Positions 36,201 to 44,065 of a DNA stretch of 64,000 nt are shown piece by piece (position 1 is the first letter of the stretch; each line of letters starts with the position of its first letter). Both the position numbers and the translations under genes were made by a program. The notes below the pieces were generated by a model that was given only the letters and a program-made list of their open reading frames with translations, had not been told where the DNA came from and did not search any database. Source of the stretch: CAZFHA01 sp964518595 (GTDB lineage: Bacteria; Bacillota; Clostridia; Saccharofermentanales; Saccharofermentanaceae); NCBI GenBank assembly GCA_964518595.1, contig CAZFHA010000009.1, forward strand, positions 1 through 64,000. The letters are read 5' to 3'.

Positions 36201-36439
36201 GTTTTGTACGGGAGATAATCTCCAAGGTACAGACCCAGAGAAAAGAGGCGGATTTTGAAGTTACTGACCGTATTAAGCTCTACTATTACGGTAATGAGAG
36301 AATTGCCGAGATTATTGGGCGGCATCAGGATTTTATCGCTAAAGAGGTCTTGGCTGAGTCAATTGTTCCGGGACAAGGTGAGAATTCTCACCAATGGGAT
36401 ATTAACGGGGAACTTTGCATTCTGTCGGTAGAGCGATGA
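33290..36439 (+). CDS. ileS: Isoleucyl-tRNA synthetase
   Basis: Charges tRNA-Ile, 1049 aa. The class I signature HIGH lies at 56-59 and KMSKH at 603-607. The editing domain is recognised by WTTTPWTLPSNV. Zinc-ribbon type cysteines are seen in CPRCG (about 183) and in CECGHRHC...CEKCG. The length over 1000 aa and the pattern KAGWDTHGLPVELEVEK match the eukaryote/archaea-like class of bacterial IleS rather than the shorter E. coli type. That class is generally less sensitive to mupirocin, which is family knowledge and untested here. GAGGGAGAAACG precedes the ATG. Confidence 0.97.
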   Translation: MYKKVPTDMKFKDRELEVLSFWKENDIYRKAIRPEGESVPVFTLFDGPPTANGKPHIGHIKTRVIKDVIPRFHAMKGAHVEFKAGWDTHGLPVELEVEKLLGINGKPEIEAYGVEPFIQKCKESVWKYKDEWEQMSQRVGFWADMDQPYVTYENNYIESEWWALKTMWEKDMLYKGHKIVPYCPRCGTSLSSHEVAQGYKTVKDTSVYVRFKVSGKEDTYFAAWTTTPWTLPSNVGLCVNPEAEYALIEVMEEVDGKEKPVYYYMAAALVEGLFEKHKVIEKMTGDQLVGMTYEPVFPYAAKAVAESKRDAFRVVSDNYVTMADGTGIVHISPAFGEDDARIGRLFGLPFVQLVQEDGTLPEVTEEFKGMFVKDADPLLVKKLRLEGKLIKKMLYEHEYPFCWRCDTPLIYYARSSWFIAMTKVRDSLLENNSSVNWLPENIRDGRMGNFLENVVDWGISRERYWGTPLPVWECECGHRHCIGSIEELKSLSSDCPEDIELHKPYVDQVHISCEKCGGSMTRVSEVIDCWFDSGAMPFAQYHYPFENKEFFESHYPAQFISEALDQTRGWFYSLLAIGTQLFDKSPFENCIVMGLVQDKDGIKMSKHKGNVVDPWDVLNKQGADAARWYFYNSSAPWLPSRFAEATVSESQRKFMGTLWNTYAFYVMYANIDQFDPAGYVLDYGKLAVMDRWILSRLHSLITQVTEKMTAYDITGSSRALQDFVDELSNWYVRRNRERFWGDDMSQDKINAYMTLYTVLEQFIRLAAPFVPFITESIYQNLVRSSFPEAPISVHLCDYPVADSTKIDKRLEEHMEQVQHIVIMGRAARNAVAIKNRQPLSKLSIVAPSILGAEFAAIIKDELNIHELQYLDDSADLLDYRFKPQLKILGKRLGSRLNLVKNIIDTLSGRELMRRLSELGRVTLDVEGEDITLDKDDLLVEPVQRPGLYTQSDREYTVALHTELTEELIEEGFVREIISKVQTQRKEADFEVTDRIKLYYYGNERIAEIIGRHQDFIAKEVLAESIVPGQGENSHQWDINGELCILSVER

Positions 36440-36461
36440 GAAGAAGAGAAGAGGTTAGAAT

Positions 36462-37208
36462 ATGATAAATATATTGATTCAAATGGGGCGGACAGGAGCC
36501 ACTCTGCCGGAAATGATACTCGTCGTGGTCGTGTTTATTGTGGTTCTAACATTTTCCTTGTCCATTCATGAAATCATGCATGGCTACATGGCCTATCGCT
36601 TAGGAGATGATACAGCTAAACTGCAGGGGCGGCTGACCATGAATCCACTGGCTCATTTAGATCCTATCGGTACCTTAATGATGATTCTGGCTGGATTTGG
36701 TTGGGCAAAGCCGGTACCGATTAATTATGGCCGCTTAAGCCGCTTTAAAAATCGCAGTGTATCCATCCGGCTGGTGAGTTTGGCCGGAGTAGGTGCCAAC
36801 TTTGTGGTGGCCTTTATCGCCTATTTCCTGAATTCCATTTTGATGCTGATTGCAATATCGAATCCAGATATTTTTGTCCAGGGTAGCTTCCTTTCAACTA
36901 TTTTTTCCTTTTTCCTTATGTTATTTCAGTATCTTTATCGGTTTAACTTACTATTGATGGCTTTTAATCTATTACCAATTCCACCCTTAGACGGCTATCG
37001 TTTTATAGAGACCTTTTTCCCGTACAAATTCAGACAGACCATGAGTGGCTATGAACGTTATGCCAGTTTTATTTTTCTTGGCTTGATTTTGTTGGGAAAT
37101 TTTAGTGGCTTTAGCCCGCTTTTTAGTCTGGTTGAAATTGTACAAATTCCCTTTAACTATATTATTACCACCCCAATTGATGCATTATTTAGATTGTTTG
37201 GTGGTTAA
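36462..37208 (+). CDS. Site-2 protease family membrane metalloprotease (M50, YwhC-like)
   Basis: Intramembrane zinc protease of 248 aa with about six helices and no PDZ domain. The zinc motif HEIMH (about residues 36-40) is followed by GYMAYRLGDDTAKLQGR, and the third ligand lies in NLLPIPPLDGYR. This is the short YwhC/Rip-like type common in Firmicutes; substrates are unknown. It lies between ileS and trpS with gaps of 22 and 33 bases, so it is likely cotranscribed with the synthetases. A second, PDZ-bearing M50 protease is present at 52443. Confidence 0.93.
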   Translation: MINILIQMGRTGATLPEMILVVVVFIVVLTFSLSIHEIMHGYMAYRLGDDTAKLQGRLTMNPLAHLDPIGTLMMILAGFGWAKPVPINYGRLSRFKNRSVSIRLVSLAGVGANFVVAFIAYFLNSILMLIAISNPDIFVQGSFLSTIFSFFLMLFQYLYRFNLLLMAFNLLPIPPLDGYRFIETFFPYKFRQTMSGYERYASFIFLGLILLGNFSGFSPLFSLVEIVQIPFNYIITTPIDALFRLFGG

Positions 37209-37241
37209 TCTTTAACTTGTAGATTTTTGGAGGACAGCTTC

Positions 37242-38231
37242 GTGACCAAAAAAATTATTCTTTCCGGTTCCCGTCCTACGGGAAATATTCATCTTGGCAA
37301 CTACTTTGGTGCTATTGGCAACTGGGTGGAGCTTCAGGACAATTACCAGTGTAATTTTTTTGTCGCTGATTGGCATGCTCTAACTACCGGTTATGCAGAT
37401 ACAAAAGACTTACGGAAAAATACCCTTAGCCTTACGGCTGATTTTTTGGCTTGTGGTCTTGACCCTGATAAATCAACCATTTTTTTGCAGTCTTCTGTAC
37501 CGGCTCATGCCGAGCTCTTTTTACTTTTAGGTATGAATGCACCGCTGCCTTGGTTGGAGCGTTGCCCCACATACAAAGATCAGTTGGCAAATCTTAAAGA
37601 TAGAGATATTACCACCTATGGTTTTCTCGGCTATCCTGTTCTTCAGGCGGCGGATATTCTAATCTATAAGGCCGATTTAGTTCCAGTGGGAGAAGATCAG
37701 CTACCGCATTTAGAGCTCTCCAGAGAAATCGCCAGAAGGTTTAATCATCTCTATGACTGTAGTGTTTTTCCAGAGCCACAGCCCCTTCTGACTAAGACGA
37801 AAGTCTTACCGGGAACAGACGGGCGAAAAATGAGCAAAAGCTATGGTAATACGATTGCGTTGGCAGACTCACCGGAAGAGGTGGATAAAAAAGTCATGGG
37901 GATGGTAACAGACCCGGCCAGAATTCGTAAAACCGACCCGGGTCACCCGGATGTCTGCACAGTTTTTGCCTTTCATAAAGTTTTTAATGAAGCTATGGTG
38001 CCTGAGATTCGTGAACAATGTGAAAAGGGTGAAATTGGTTGTGTAGCCTGTAAACGCAATTTGCAAAGTAAAATTGCCGCCTTCCACAATCCGATCTACC
38101 AGCGGCGTCAAGAGCTTTTGGGCAAACCAGAATACTTAAAGGATGTCTTGGATCAAGGCTCAAAAATAGCTGCTAATAAGGCGGCTGAGACCATGGAGCA
38201 GGTGAGAAATGCCGTTGGAATTGGTTTTTGA
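37242..38231 (+). CDS. trpS: Tryptophanyl-tRNA synthetase
   Basis: Charges tRNA-Trp, 329 aa, the usual size for the bacterial dimeric enzyme. GSRPTGNIHLGNYFGA contains the HIGH-equivalent HLGN, and GRKMSKSYGN carries KMSKS. The start is GTG 37242, because GGAGG (37229-37233) lies 8 bases upstream. The frame is open from a TTG at 37227, but that codon would overlap the ribosome site. The 3' end overlaps scpA by 23 bases. No T-box leader is present in the 33-base gap. Confidence 0.96.
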   Translation: MTKKIILSGSRPTGNIHLGNYFGAIGNWVELQDNYQCNFFVADWHALTTGYADTKDLRKNTLSLTADFLACGLDPDKSTIFLQSSVPAHAELFLLLGMNAPLPWLERCPTYKDQLANLKDRDITTYGFLGYPVLQAADILIYKADLVPVGEDQLPHLELSREIARRFNHLYDCSVFPEPQPLLTKTKVLPGTDGRKMSKSYGNTIALADSPEEVDKKVMGMVTDPARIRKTDPGHPDVCTVFAFHKVFNEAMVPEIREQCEKGEIGCVACKRNLQSKIAAFHNPIYQRRQELLGKPEYLKDVLDQGSKIAANKAAETMEQVRNAVGIGF

Positions 38232-39060
38232 TAAAGTAGAAAAGCAGCCATCTCACGGGCACACTCGCTCACCTTTGCAGCGAGAGCTTGTTCGTCCTGA
38301 GCTGAAAATTAAAGACTTTGAAGGTCCTTTGGATTTGCTTTTTCATTTAATCGAAAAAAATGATATTGACATTTATGATATACCCGTGGCTGAGATTACC
38401 GACCAGTATATGACTTTTTTGAAGGACATGACTGCTTTGGATATGGAGGTGGCTTCAGAGTTCTTGGTCATGGCGGCTACTCTGATTCATATTAAGTCCA
38501 GAATGCTTTTGCCGGGTAAAAAAACGGCGCAAATGGGGGAGGGCGAAGAGGACCCAAGAGAAGAACTGGTTATTCGTCTGCTTCATTACCGTCGTTGCAA
38601 GCTGTTGGCCAGAGATCTGAAAGAGCACTTCTTGCAGTTTTCTGAGCCGCAGCTACGTTTACCTGCTACCATGGAAGAGCTGGATATCCGGTTCGTTCCT
38701 CCGCCTCAATCTTTTGAAGATGATGCTTTTCATCAGGCTATTTCGGCAGTCTGCGCAAGAAATGAGTTACGGTTTGCAGATTTGGCAACAAAGATTACTC
38801 ACATACTTCGTCGAGACAAAATTTCTGTTCGGGATAAGATGAAAATTGTTTTGAAGAATCTTTTAGCCAAGGGGCGTTTGTTCTTTCATGAGATATTTCC
38901 TAGTAAGGACATGAGTAAAATTGAACGGGTTGTAGGTTTTTTAGCTGTTTTAGAACTGCTGCGGAGTAATAAAATTTGTGCCGATCAAGATAAACCCTTT
39001 GGAGTAATTGAGATTCGACCAAAACTAGAAGTGGAAGAGGAGAATATCCCTCATGTCTGA
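38209..39060 (+). CDS. scpA: Segregation and condensation protein A
   Basis: Kleisin subunit that bridges Smc heads in chromosome condensation, 283 aa. The conserved N-terminal block LKIKDFEGPLDLLFHLIEKNDIDIYDIP starts near residue 34 and is recognised at once. The MAATLIHIKSRMLLP helix follows, and a winged-helix C-terminus starts near 210. The first 30 residues are a charged extension longer than in many homologues. ATG 38209 has AGGTGAG close upstream but inside trpS. It overlaps scpB by 8 bases, the usual coupling of the two condensin partners. Confidence 0.96.
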   Translation: MPLELVFDKVEKQPSHGHTRSPLQRELVRPELKIKDFEGPLDLLFHLIEKNDIDIYDIPVAEITDQYMTFLKDMTALDMEVASEFLVMAATLIHIKSRMLLPGKKTAQMGEGEEDPREELVIRLLHYRRCKLLARDLKEHFLQFSEPQLRLPATMEELDIRFVPPPQSFEDDAFHQAISAVCARNELRFADLATKITHILRRDKISVRDKMKIVLKNLLAKGRLFFHEIFPSKDMSKIERVVGFLAVLELLRSNKICADQDKPFGVIEIRPKLEVEEENIPHV

Positions 39061-39727
39061 AAAAAAATCAGTAGATTTTAGATTAACGGTTCAAGAGCTT
39101 CCGGCAGCTTTGGAAGGAATTTTATTTGCTTCCGGTGATCCTGTCAGTCTTAAGCGGCTGGAGGAAATTACGCAAATGCCTCGGGAGGTTATTCAACAGA
39201 CTTTGGACAAAAAAGCGGCAGAGTATAAGAACAATCCCTGGGGAGGACTCTTGATTCGGCGCTTGGAAGATGCCTATGTTATGTGTGCCAAAGCCGAATT
39301 GAAGCCGGTTTTCGAAAGAATGTTCCAGCCCAAAAGTCGACCACCCATGTCTCAAGCTACTTATGAGACTTTAGCTGTAGTGGCATATAATCAGCCGGTG
39401 ACCAAATCTCAGGTAGAAGCGGTGAGAGGTGTAAGCAGTGACAGTATCATGAATCGGTTATTGGAGCGGGGCTGGATTGCTGAATGTGGAACTCTCGACG
39501 CTCCTGGACGTCCGGTTTTGTTTGAAACTACACAGCAGTTTCTCCTCGAGTTTGGTATTGCTTCTGTTAATGACCTTCCTTCCTTGGAGCTCATGCAGTA
39601 TGGAACTATTCGCGATTTAGAGGAGTCTTTACAGGAAGCTGCCGGTCTAAAGGACACACGTCAGCTAACCTTAGAGCAGATTGTACCAGAGGACTTTCCA
39701 CAAGAGGACGAGGGTGCTACTATATAG
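39053..39727 (+). CDS. scpB: Segregation and condensation protein B
   Basis: Winged-helix partner of ScpA in the Smc-ScpAB condensin, 224 aa. Two winged-helix domains are seen: ALEGILFASGDPVSLKRLEEITQ at about 19-41 and TYETLAVVAYNQPVTKSQVEAVRGVSSDSIMNRLLERGWI in the second. The latter pattern is highly typical of ScpB. AGAGGAGAA precedes the ATG within scpA. The C-terminal tail is acidic, as in many homologues. Confidence 0.97.
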   Translation: MSEKKSVDFRLTVQELPAALEGILFASGDPVSLKRLEEITQMPREVIQQTLDKKAAEYKNNPWGGLLIRRLEDAYVMCAKAELKPVFERMFQPKSRPPMSQATYETLAVVAYNQPVTKSQVEAVRGVSSDSIMNRLLERGWIAECGTLDAPGRPVLFETTQQFLLEFGIASVNDLPSLELMQYGTIRDLEESLQEAAGLKDTRQLTLEQIVPEDFPQEDEGATI

Positions 39728-39778
39728 AGAGTAATGTTTTTAGGTAAGACCATATACAGTGAGCAGGAGGCAGAAGCA

Positions 39779-40696
39779 GTGCAACAGAAAAACGATGATA
39801 ACCAGCCAATGGTCAATGGTAGTTTGGTGGAGCATATTGAAGCAAGTATGCCTAAAATGAGTAAAGGTCAGAAGGCGATAGCCCGGTTCATTCTTTCTGA
39901 TTATGAACGAGCTGCCTACATGACTGCCGCTAAAATTGGTGAAGAAGCTGGTGTAAGCGAATCTACAGTGGTTCGTTTTTCTATGGAGCTGGGTTATGAA
40001 GGTTATCCGCATTTTCAGCGTCTTCTTCAAGAAGAATTGAAGGTTAAACTTACTTCCGTTCAAAGATTAAATGCTTCTAAACGTTTTTCCAGTGAAGAAG
40101 ATGTAGTTAAGTCAATTTTGCAAACCGATATAGATAATCTTAAAAATACAATGGATAACATGAATACGGAAGCTTTTAGCCAAGCCGTGGAGGCAATTTT
40201 GTCCTCACGGCGAATTTTTTTGATGGGACTTAGGAGTTCAGCCCCCCTCTCGTCTTTTTTGCATTTTTATTTTACTTTGCTTTTTGATGATGTGCGCCAT
40301 ATTCATAGTAGTAGTGCTAATGAAGTTTTTGAGCAAATTTTACCCATTGGCCCGGGAGATGTTTTGATAGGTATAAGTTTTCCCCGTTACTCTTTACGAA
40401 CGATTCAGTCCATGCAGTATGCACGCCAACGTGGCGCTACTGTGGTAGCGATTACGGATAAGGCTGACACTCCTTTAGCTCAGAGTGCAGATGTGGCACT
40501 ATTTGCCACTTCAGATATGGCATCTTTTGTAGATTCCTTGGTAGCTCCTTTGTCGGTAATTAACTGCTTGATTGTTGCCCTGGGAGTAAGAAAGCGTGAC
40601 CATATCGAACAAACCTTTGAGGCTCTGGAGCATCTATGGGAGGAGTATCATGTGTATGATAAGGGCAAGGATCGGATTAACAAATTGGAAAGCTAA
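39779..40696 (+). CDS. MurR/RpiR-family transcriptional regulator
   Basis: 305 aa. The N-terminal RpiR helix-turn-helix covers about 15-90, with MSKGQKAIARFILSDYERAAYMTAAKIGEEAGVSESTVVRF. The C-terminal SIS sugar-phosphate isomerase-like domain (about 110-280) contains RRIFLMGLRSSAPLSSFLHFY and the typical DVLIGISFPRYS. The start is GTG 39779, with a perfect AGGAGG 8 bases upstream (39765-39770); ATG 39734 has no clear site. It sits among housekeeping genes with no sugar genes beside it, so its target and effector are unclear. Confidence 0.93.
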   Translation: MQQKNDDNQPMVNGSLVEHIEASMPKMSKGQKAIARFILSDYERAAYMTAAKIGEEAGVSESTVVRFSMELGYEGYPHFQRLLQEELKVKLTSVQRLNASKRFSSEEDVVKSILQTDIDNLKNTMDNMNTEAFSQAVEAILSSRRIFLMGLRSSAPLSSFLHFYFTLLFDDVRHIHSSSANEVFEQILPIGPGDVLIGISFPRYSLRTIQSMQYARQRGATVVAITDKADTPLAQSADVALFATSDMASFVDSLVAPLSVINCLIVALGVRKRDHIEQTFEALEHLWEEYHVYDKGKDRINKLES

Positions 40697-40720
40697 AACC
40701 CATGAGAGGAAGTAGAGACC

Positions 40721-41140
40721 ATGAAAGATGGTGTTACAGATAGTAAACGTACGGCTTCAGCTGCCATTGAGATGGCTTTGTCTACCCATAGGGAAGAAGA
40801 ACTTTCCCGTAAGGCGGCATTAGCTGATTTAGGTATTAAGGCGGCAGCGGTTGATTTTGGTGGTGAATTTATTTCTTCTGTTTCCCGCATTGTAGAACGG
40901 ACGGTTGTAGCTGCTAAAAGAGAAGCTATTATTGGGCATAGTCACCCAGAAGAAGGTGCTTTGGCTGGGGCTGCCAGAGAAGCAATCTCACAAATTACCG
41001 CTAAGGCTATTGGCTTAAATGTGGGGGGAAAGATTGGTATTGCACGCTATCAGGATCATGTTAGTGTTTGTGTTTATTTTGGTATAGGTCTTTTACATTT
41101 GGATGAAATTGCCATTGGATTAGGTCATAGAGCGGTCTAA
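40721..41140 (+). CDS. HutP-family protein
   Basis: 139 aa, the size of Bacillus HutP (148 aa). HutP is an RNA-binding antiterminator that responds to histidine and Mg. The family traits are the AALADLGIKAAAVDFGGEF strand region, then AIIGHSHPEEGALAGAAREAI with the His residues that bind metal in HutP (HSH), and a closing glycine-rich ISQITAKAIGLNVGGKIGIARY. No hut genes are in this window. Clostridial HutP-like proteins at this position may bind other RNAs; what they regulate is not known to me. Confidence 0.82.
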   Translation: MKDGVTDSKRTASAAIEMALSTHREEELSRKAALADLGIKAAAVDFGGEFISSVSRIVERTVVAAKREAIIGHSHPEEGALAGAAREAISQITAKAIGLNVGGKIGIARYQDHVSVCVYFGIGLLHLDEIAIGLGHRAV

Positions 41141-41167
41141 TAAAGTAGTAGAAAGCGAGGTTTACAC

Positions 41168-41863
41168 ATGTCGTATTTTCAAATTGCTATTGACGGACCT
41201 TCCGGTTCCGGCAAGAGTACTCTGGCTAAGTCAGTAGCAGCTAAGCTAAATATTCTTTATTTGGATACTGGAGCGATGTATCGGGCGCTGGGGCTTAAGG
41301 CACTCCAGAATCAAGTCTCCCCCAAAGATGAAAGAGCCGTGGAAGAACTACTGGCAACTTTGGATATAGATGTTCGTTTTATTGATGGAAGTCAACGAAT
41401 TTATTTGGATGGAGAAGACGTTTCTGAAGAAATTCGCAACCCCAGTGTTTCAGTTGCCGCTTCAGATATTTCAGCTATTCCCAGCGCAAGAAAGCAGATG
41501 GTGGACTTGCAGCGCAAGATCGCTGGAAATCAGAGCGTGGTAATGGATGGTCGGGATATTGGCTCTTATGTGTTACCCGGAGCAGATTATAAATTTTTTC
41601 TGACTGCGGCACCTGAAGAACGGGCGAGAAGACGTTTGGAAGAATTAAAATTGCGCGGAATCACCAGCCAAAGCTATGAGGATGTGTTGGCCGATATAAA
41701 ATATCGGGATCAGCAAGATTCTACAAGAGCTTTTGCGCCACTTCTAAAGATGCCGGATGCTATTGAGATTGATACAACGCCGAACACGCCTGAAGATACG
41801 CTCCAGCAGTTACTTTCTCACATTTCTCCCACTTGCTTTCCCGAGGCTGGAGGAAGAAGATGA
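41168..41863 (+). CDS. cmk: Cytidylate kinase
   Basis: Phosphorylates CMP and dCMP, 231 aa. The P-loop IDGPSGSGKSTLAK lies at residues 8-21, followed by LDTGAMYRALGLKAL, MDGRDIGSYVLPGADYKFFLTA and RDQQDSTR, all typical of Cmk. Its TGA stop overlaps the ATG of ispH (ATGA), a junction found in many Clostridia where cmk precedes ispH or rpsA. AAGCGAGG precedes the start. Confidence 0.97.
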   Translation: MSYFQIAIDGPSGSGKSTLAKSVAAKLNILYLDTGAMYRALGLKALQNQVSPKDERAVEELLATLDIDVRFIDGSQRIYLDGEDVSEEIRNPSVSVAASDISAIPSARKQMVDLQRKIAGNQSVVMDGRDIGSYVLPGADYKFFLTAAPEERARRRLEELKLRGITSQSYEDVLADIKYRDQQDSTRAFAPLLKMPDAIEIDTTPNTPEDTLQQLLSHISPTCFPEAGGRR

Positions 41864-43920
41864 AGATTAAATTAGCCAAATCAGCGGGGTTTTGTTTCGG
41901 TGTAAATAACGCTGTACGAGCAGCTTACAAGTGCTTAGAAAACAAAGATCGTAAGATGCCTACTTACATGCTTGGTGAGATTACTCATAACGAGACCGTT
42001 GTGGCGGATTTGATCAGCAAGGGGATGGTTCTGGTCAATAAGCCGGAAGAAATTTCCGATAATAGTACTGTCGTGATTCGGGCTCATGGGGTTTCTCCTT
42101 TAGCTTTAGAGATTTTGAAAACTAAAAATTGTGATATCATCGATTGCACTTGTCCTTATGTGGATAAAATTCATAATATTGTCAGTAAAGCCGATAAAAA
42201 AGGACAGAGAGTTCTTATTGCCGGTACCGTTGGACACCCGGAAGTTATTGGAATTTGTGGCGAGTGTTCAAGTCCTGCGACCATTGTTTCTTCTGCCGAG
42301 GAGGTAAATGACCTGGAAATACAGGGCAAAGAGTGGATTTTAGTATCACAAACCACCTTCTCCTCTGACGAATTTCATAAAATATGTGAAAATATAAAGA
42401 ATAAAATTGCAAATGATCAAATTTTTGATACAATATGTAGTACGACTGAAAACAGGCAGCGGGAAGCTTCAGAGTTAGCCGCCTCTTCTGACTATATGTT
42501 GGTTATTGGTTCGAAGAGAAGCTCAAACACTATGAAGCTATACGATATCTGTAAAAGCCGTTGTGTCAAGACGTATCTGATTGGTGATGTGGGGGATCTT
42601 AAAGATATCCTGCCACTCTTAAAGCAGGAGACCAGCAGCATATCAGTAGGTATCACTGCCGGTGCGTCGACACCAGAATGTATTATCAGGGAGGTTATCC
42701 GAACAATGAGTGAGAACGAGGCTATGTCAAATCAAGAACAAACGGACATCAATTTTGGGGATTACATCGACAACATCCCACAGCTTAGAAAGAATGCAAC
42801 TGTGAAGGGAGCCATCACTTCAGCTGATAATGAGTATGTCTATGTTGATGTTCACGACAAGTCTGAAGGAAGGATTCCTCGCCATGAGTTTGCCAATGAC
42901 CCGGATTTTGATTTAGAGGCGGCTATTGCGGAACATCGTGAGATTGAAGTTTATGTACGTAGTGTACGCAATTCCGACATGGGTAAGGAAATTCTACTTT
43001 CCAAGGCACATGTGGACTTCGGCAAATACAAGGCTCAGATTGAAGAGGCTTTCGAAAATAAGACACCGGTTACTGTTAAGATTACCAACGTTGTTAAAGA
43101 CGGTGTCATTGCAACACTAGGAGGCGTGGATATTTACATTCATCGCACCCAGTTAGAAATGTCTGCCGTAGAAGACTTAGAACCATACAAGGGACAGACC
43201 ATTCAGATCCTTATTACCCAATATGACCCAGATAAGCGTCGCCTGAGAGTTTCTGGTTCACGTCGATCCTTGCTGAACAATGAGCGTAAAGCAAAGGCAG
43301 AAGAAGTCTGGAACAGCATCGCTATTGGTGCCGACTATAAGGGCGTAGTAAGAAGCTTAACTGATTTTGGTGCCTTTGTAGACATCGGTGGAGTTGATGG
43401 ACTGGTTCATGTTTCTGAACTTTCTTGGAATCGAATTCGCCACCCTTCCGAAATTGTGAAGGTTGGAGATGAGATTACGGTCTATGTGAAAGACTTTGAT
43501 CCAGAGAAGAAGCGCATTTCCTTAGGTTATAAGCGGGCAGAGGACGATCCTTATCATGATATTGAAGAGCGTTTCCCTGTTGGAACGATTGTTCATGGGC
43601 GAGTAGTTCGGATGTTCCAATTTGGTGCCTTTGTTGAATTGGCACCGGGCTTAGATGCCCTCTGTCATGTATCACAGATATCTAATGTAAGGCTGAATCG
43701 TCCTGAAGATGCCTTGACAGAAGGGATGGAAGTTGATGCTCGCGTTCTGGAAGTTAGTAATGAGGCCAGAAGAATTAGCATCAGCATCAAAGAAGTTGAG
43801 CCTATTGATCCAGGTTTTTCGGGTGAAGACGTTGAGGCAGTAGCTGAAGAGCAAGCAGTAGAGCCTCAGAATCAAACGGAAGAAGTTGTGACCGAAGAAG
43901 TTGTAGAAACCGAAGAATAA
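41860..43920 (+). CDS. ispH: IspH fused to four S1 RNA-binding domains
   Basis: 686 aa. Residues 1-285 are IspH (LytB), the iron-sulfur enzyme that makes IPP and DMAPP from HMBPP in the MEP pathway. Cluster cysteines are Cys12 (FCFGV), Cys98 (CTCPYVDKIH) and Cys193 (ICSTTENRQ), with the catalytic Glu128 in GHPEVIG. From about 300 there are four S1 domains; the third (YKGVVRSLTDFGAFVDIGG) and fourth (VHGRVVRMFQFGAFVELAPG) are best conserved. A Glu/Val-rich acidic tail ends the protein. Such fusions are known in Clostridia and Negativicutes, where the S1 part may serve as ribosomal protein S1. ATG 41860 has GGAGGAAG upstream and overlaps the cmk stop. Confidence 0.96.
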   Translation: MKIKLAKSAGFCFGVNNAVRAAYKCLENKDRKMPTYMLGEITHNETVVADLISKGMVLVNKPEEISDNSTVVIRAHGVSPLALEILKTKNCDIIDCTCPYVDKIHNIVSKADKKGQRVLIAGTVGHPEVIGICGECSSPATIVSSAEEVNDLEIQGKEWILVSQTTFSSDEFHKICENIKNKIANDQIFDTICSTTENRQREASELAASSDYMLVIGSKRSSNTMKLYDICKSRCVKTYLIGDVGDLKDILPLLKQETSSISVGITAGASTPECIIREVIRTMSENEAMSNQEQTDINFGDYIDNIPQLRKNATVKGAITSADNEYVYVDVHDKSEGRIPRHEFANDPDFDLEAAIAEHREIEVYVRSVRNSDMGKEILLSKAHVDFGKYKAQIEEAFENKTPVTVKITNVVKDGVIATLGGVDIYIHRTQLEMSAVEDLEPYKGQTIQILITQYDPDKRRLRVSGSRRSLLNNERKAKAEEVWNSIAIGADYKGVVRSLTDFGAFVDIGGVDGLVHVSELSWNRIRHPSEIVKVGDEITVYVKDFDPEKKRISLGYKRAEDDPYHDIEERFPVGTIVHGRVVRMFQFGAFVELAPGLDALCHVSQISNVRLNRPEDALTEGMEVDARVLEVSNEARRISISIKEVEPIDPGFSGEDVEAVAEEQAVEPQNQTEEVVTEEVVETEE

Positions 43921-43953
43921 TTTTTGCGCTCTGTACGTTTGACTTATAAAGAG

Positions 43954-44010
43954 AGAGGTTATCTCAAAAGTAGGATGCGAGTAGGCATCAGTGACTTGAG
44001 AGAAACCTCT
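43954..44010. repeat. Structured dispersed repeat, copy B
   Basis: Stem of AGAGGTT (43954-43960) with AACCTCT (44004-44010) and TCTCAA (43962-43967) with TTGAGA (43996-44001), a small bulge between them. An inner hairpin GATGC-GAGTAG-GCATC sits at 43974-43989. The core at 43966-43980 matches copy A (129-143) in 14 of 15 bases, and the distance to TTGAG is identical. It lies 33 bases after the ispH-S1 stop, so it may terminate that transcript. The outer arms differ from copy A but still pair, which implies selection for the hairpin. Confidence 0.6.
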
Positions 44011-44065
44011 TTCTTCATACCTATCCAAATAATATCAGGCATAAATTAGTCCGCTAGGAGTAAAA

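Noticed and set aside
37209..37241. Possible T-box leader before trpS
   Set aside because: Only 33 bases between the protease stop and the trpS start, far too short for a T-box or attenuator.
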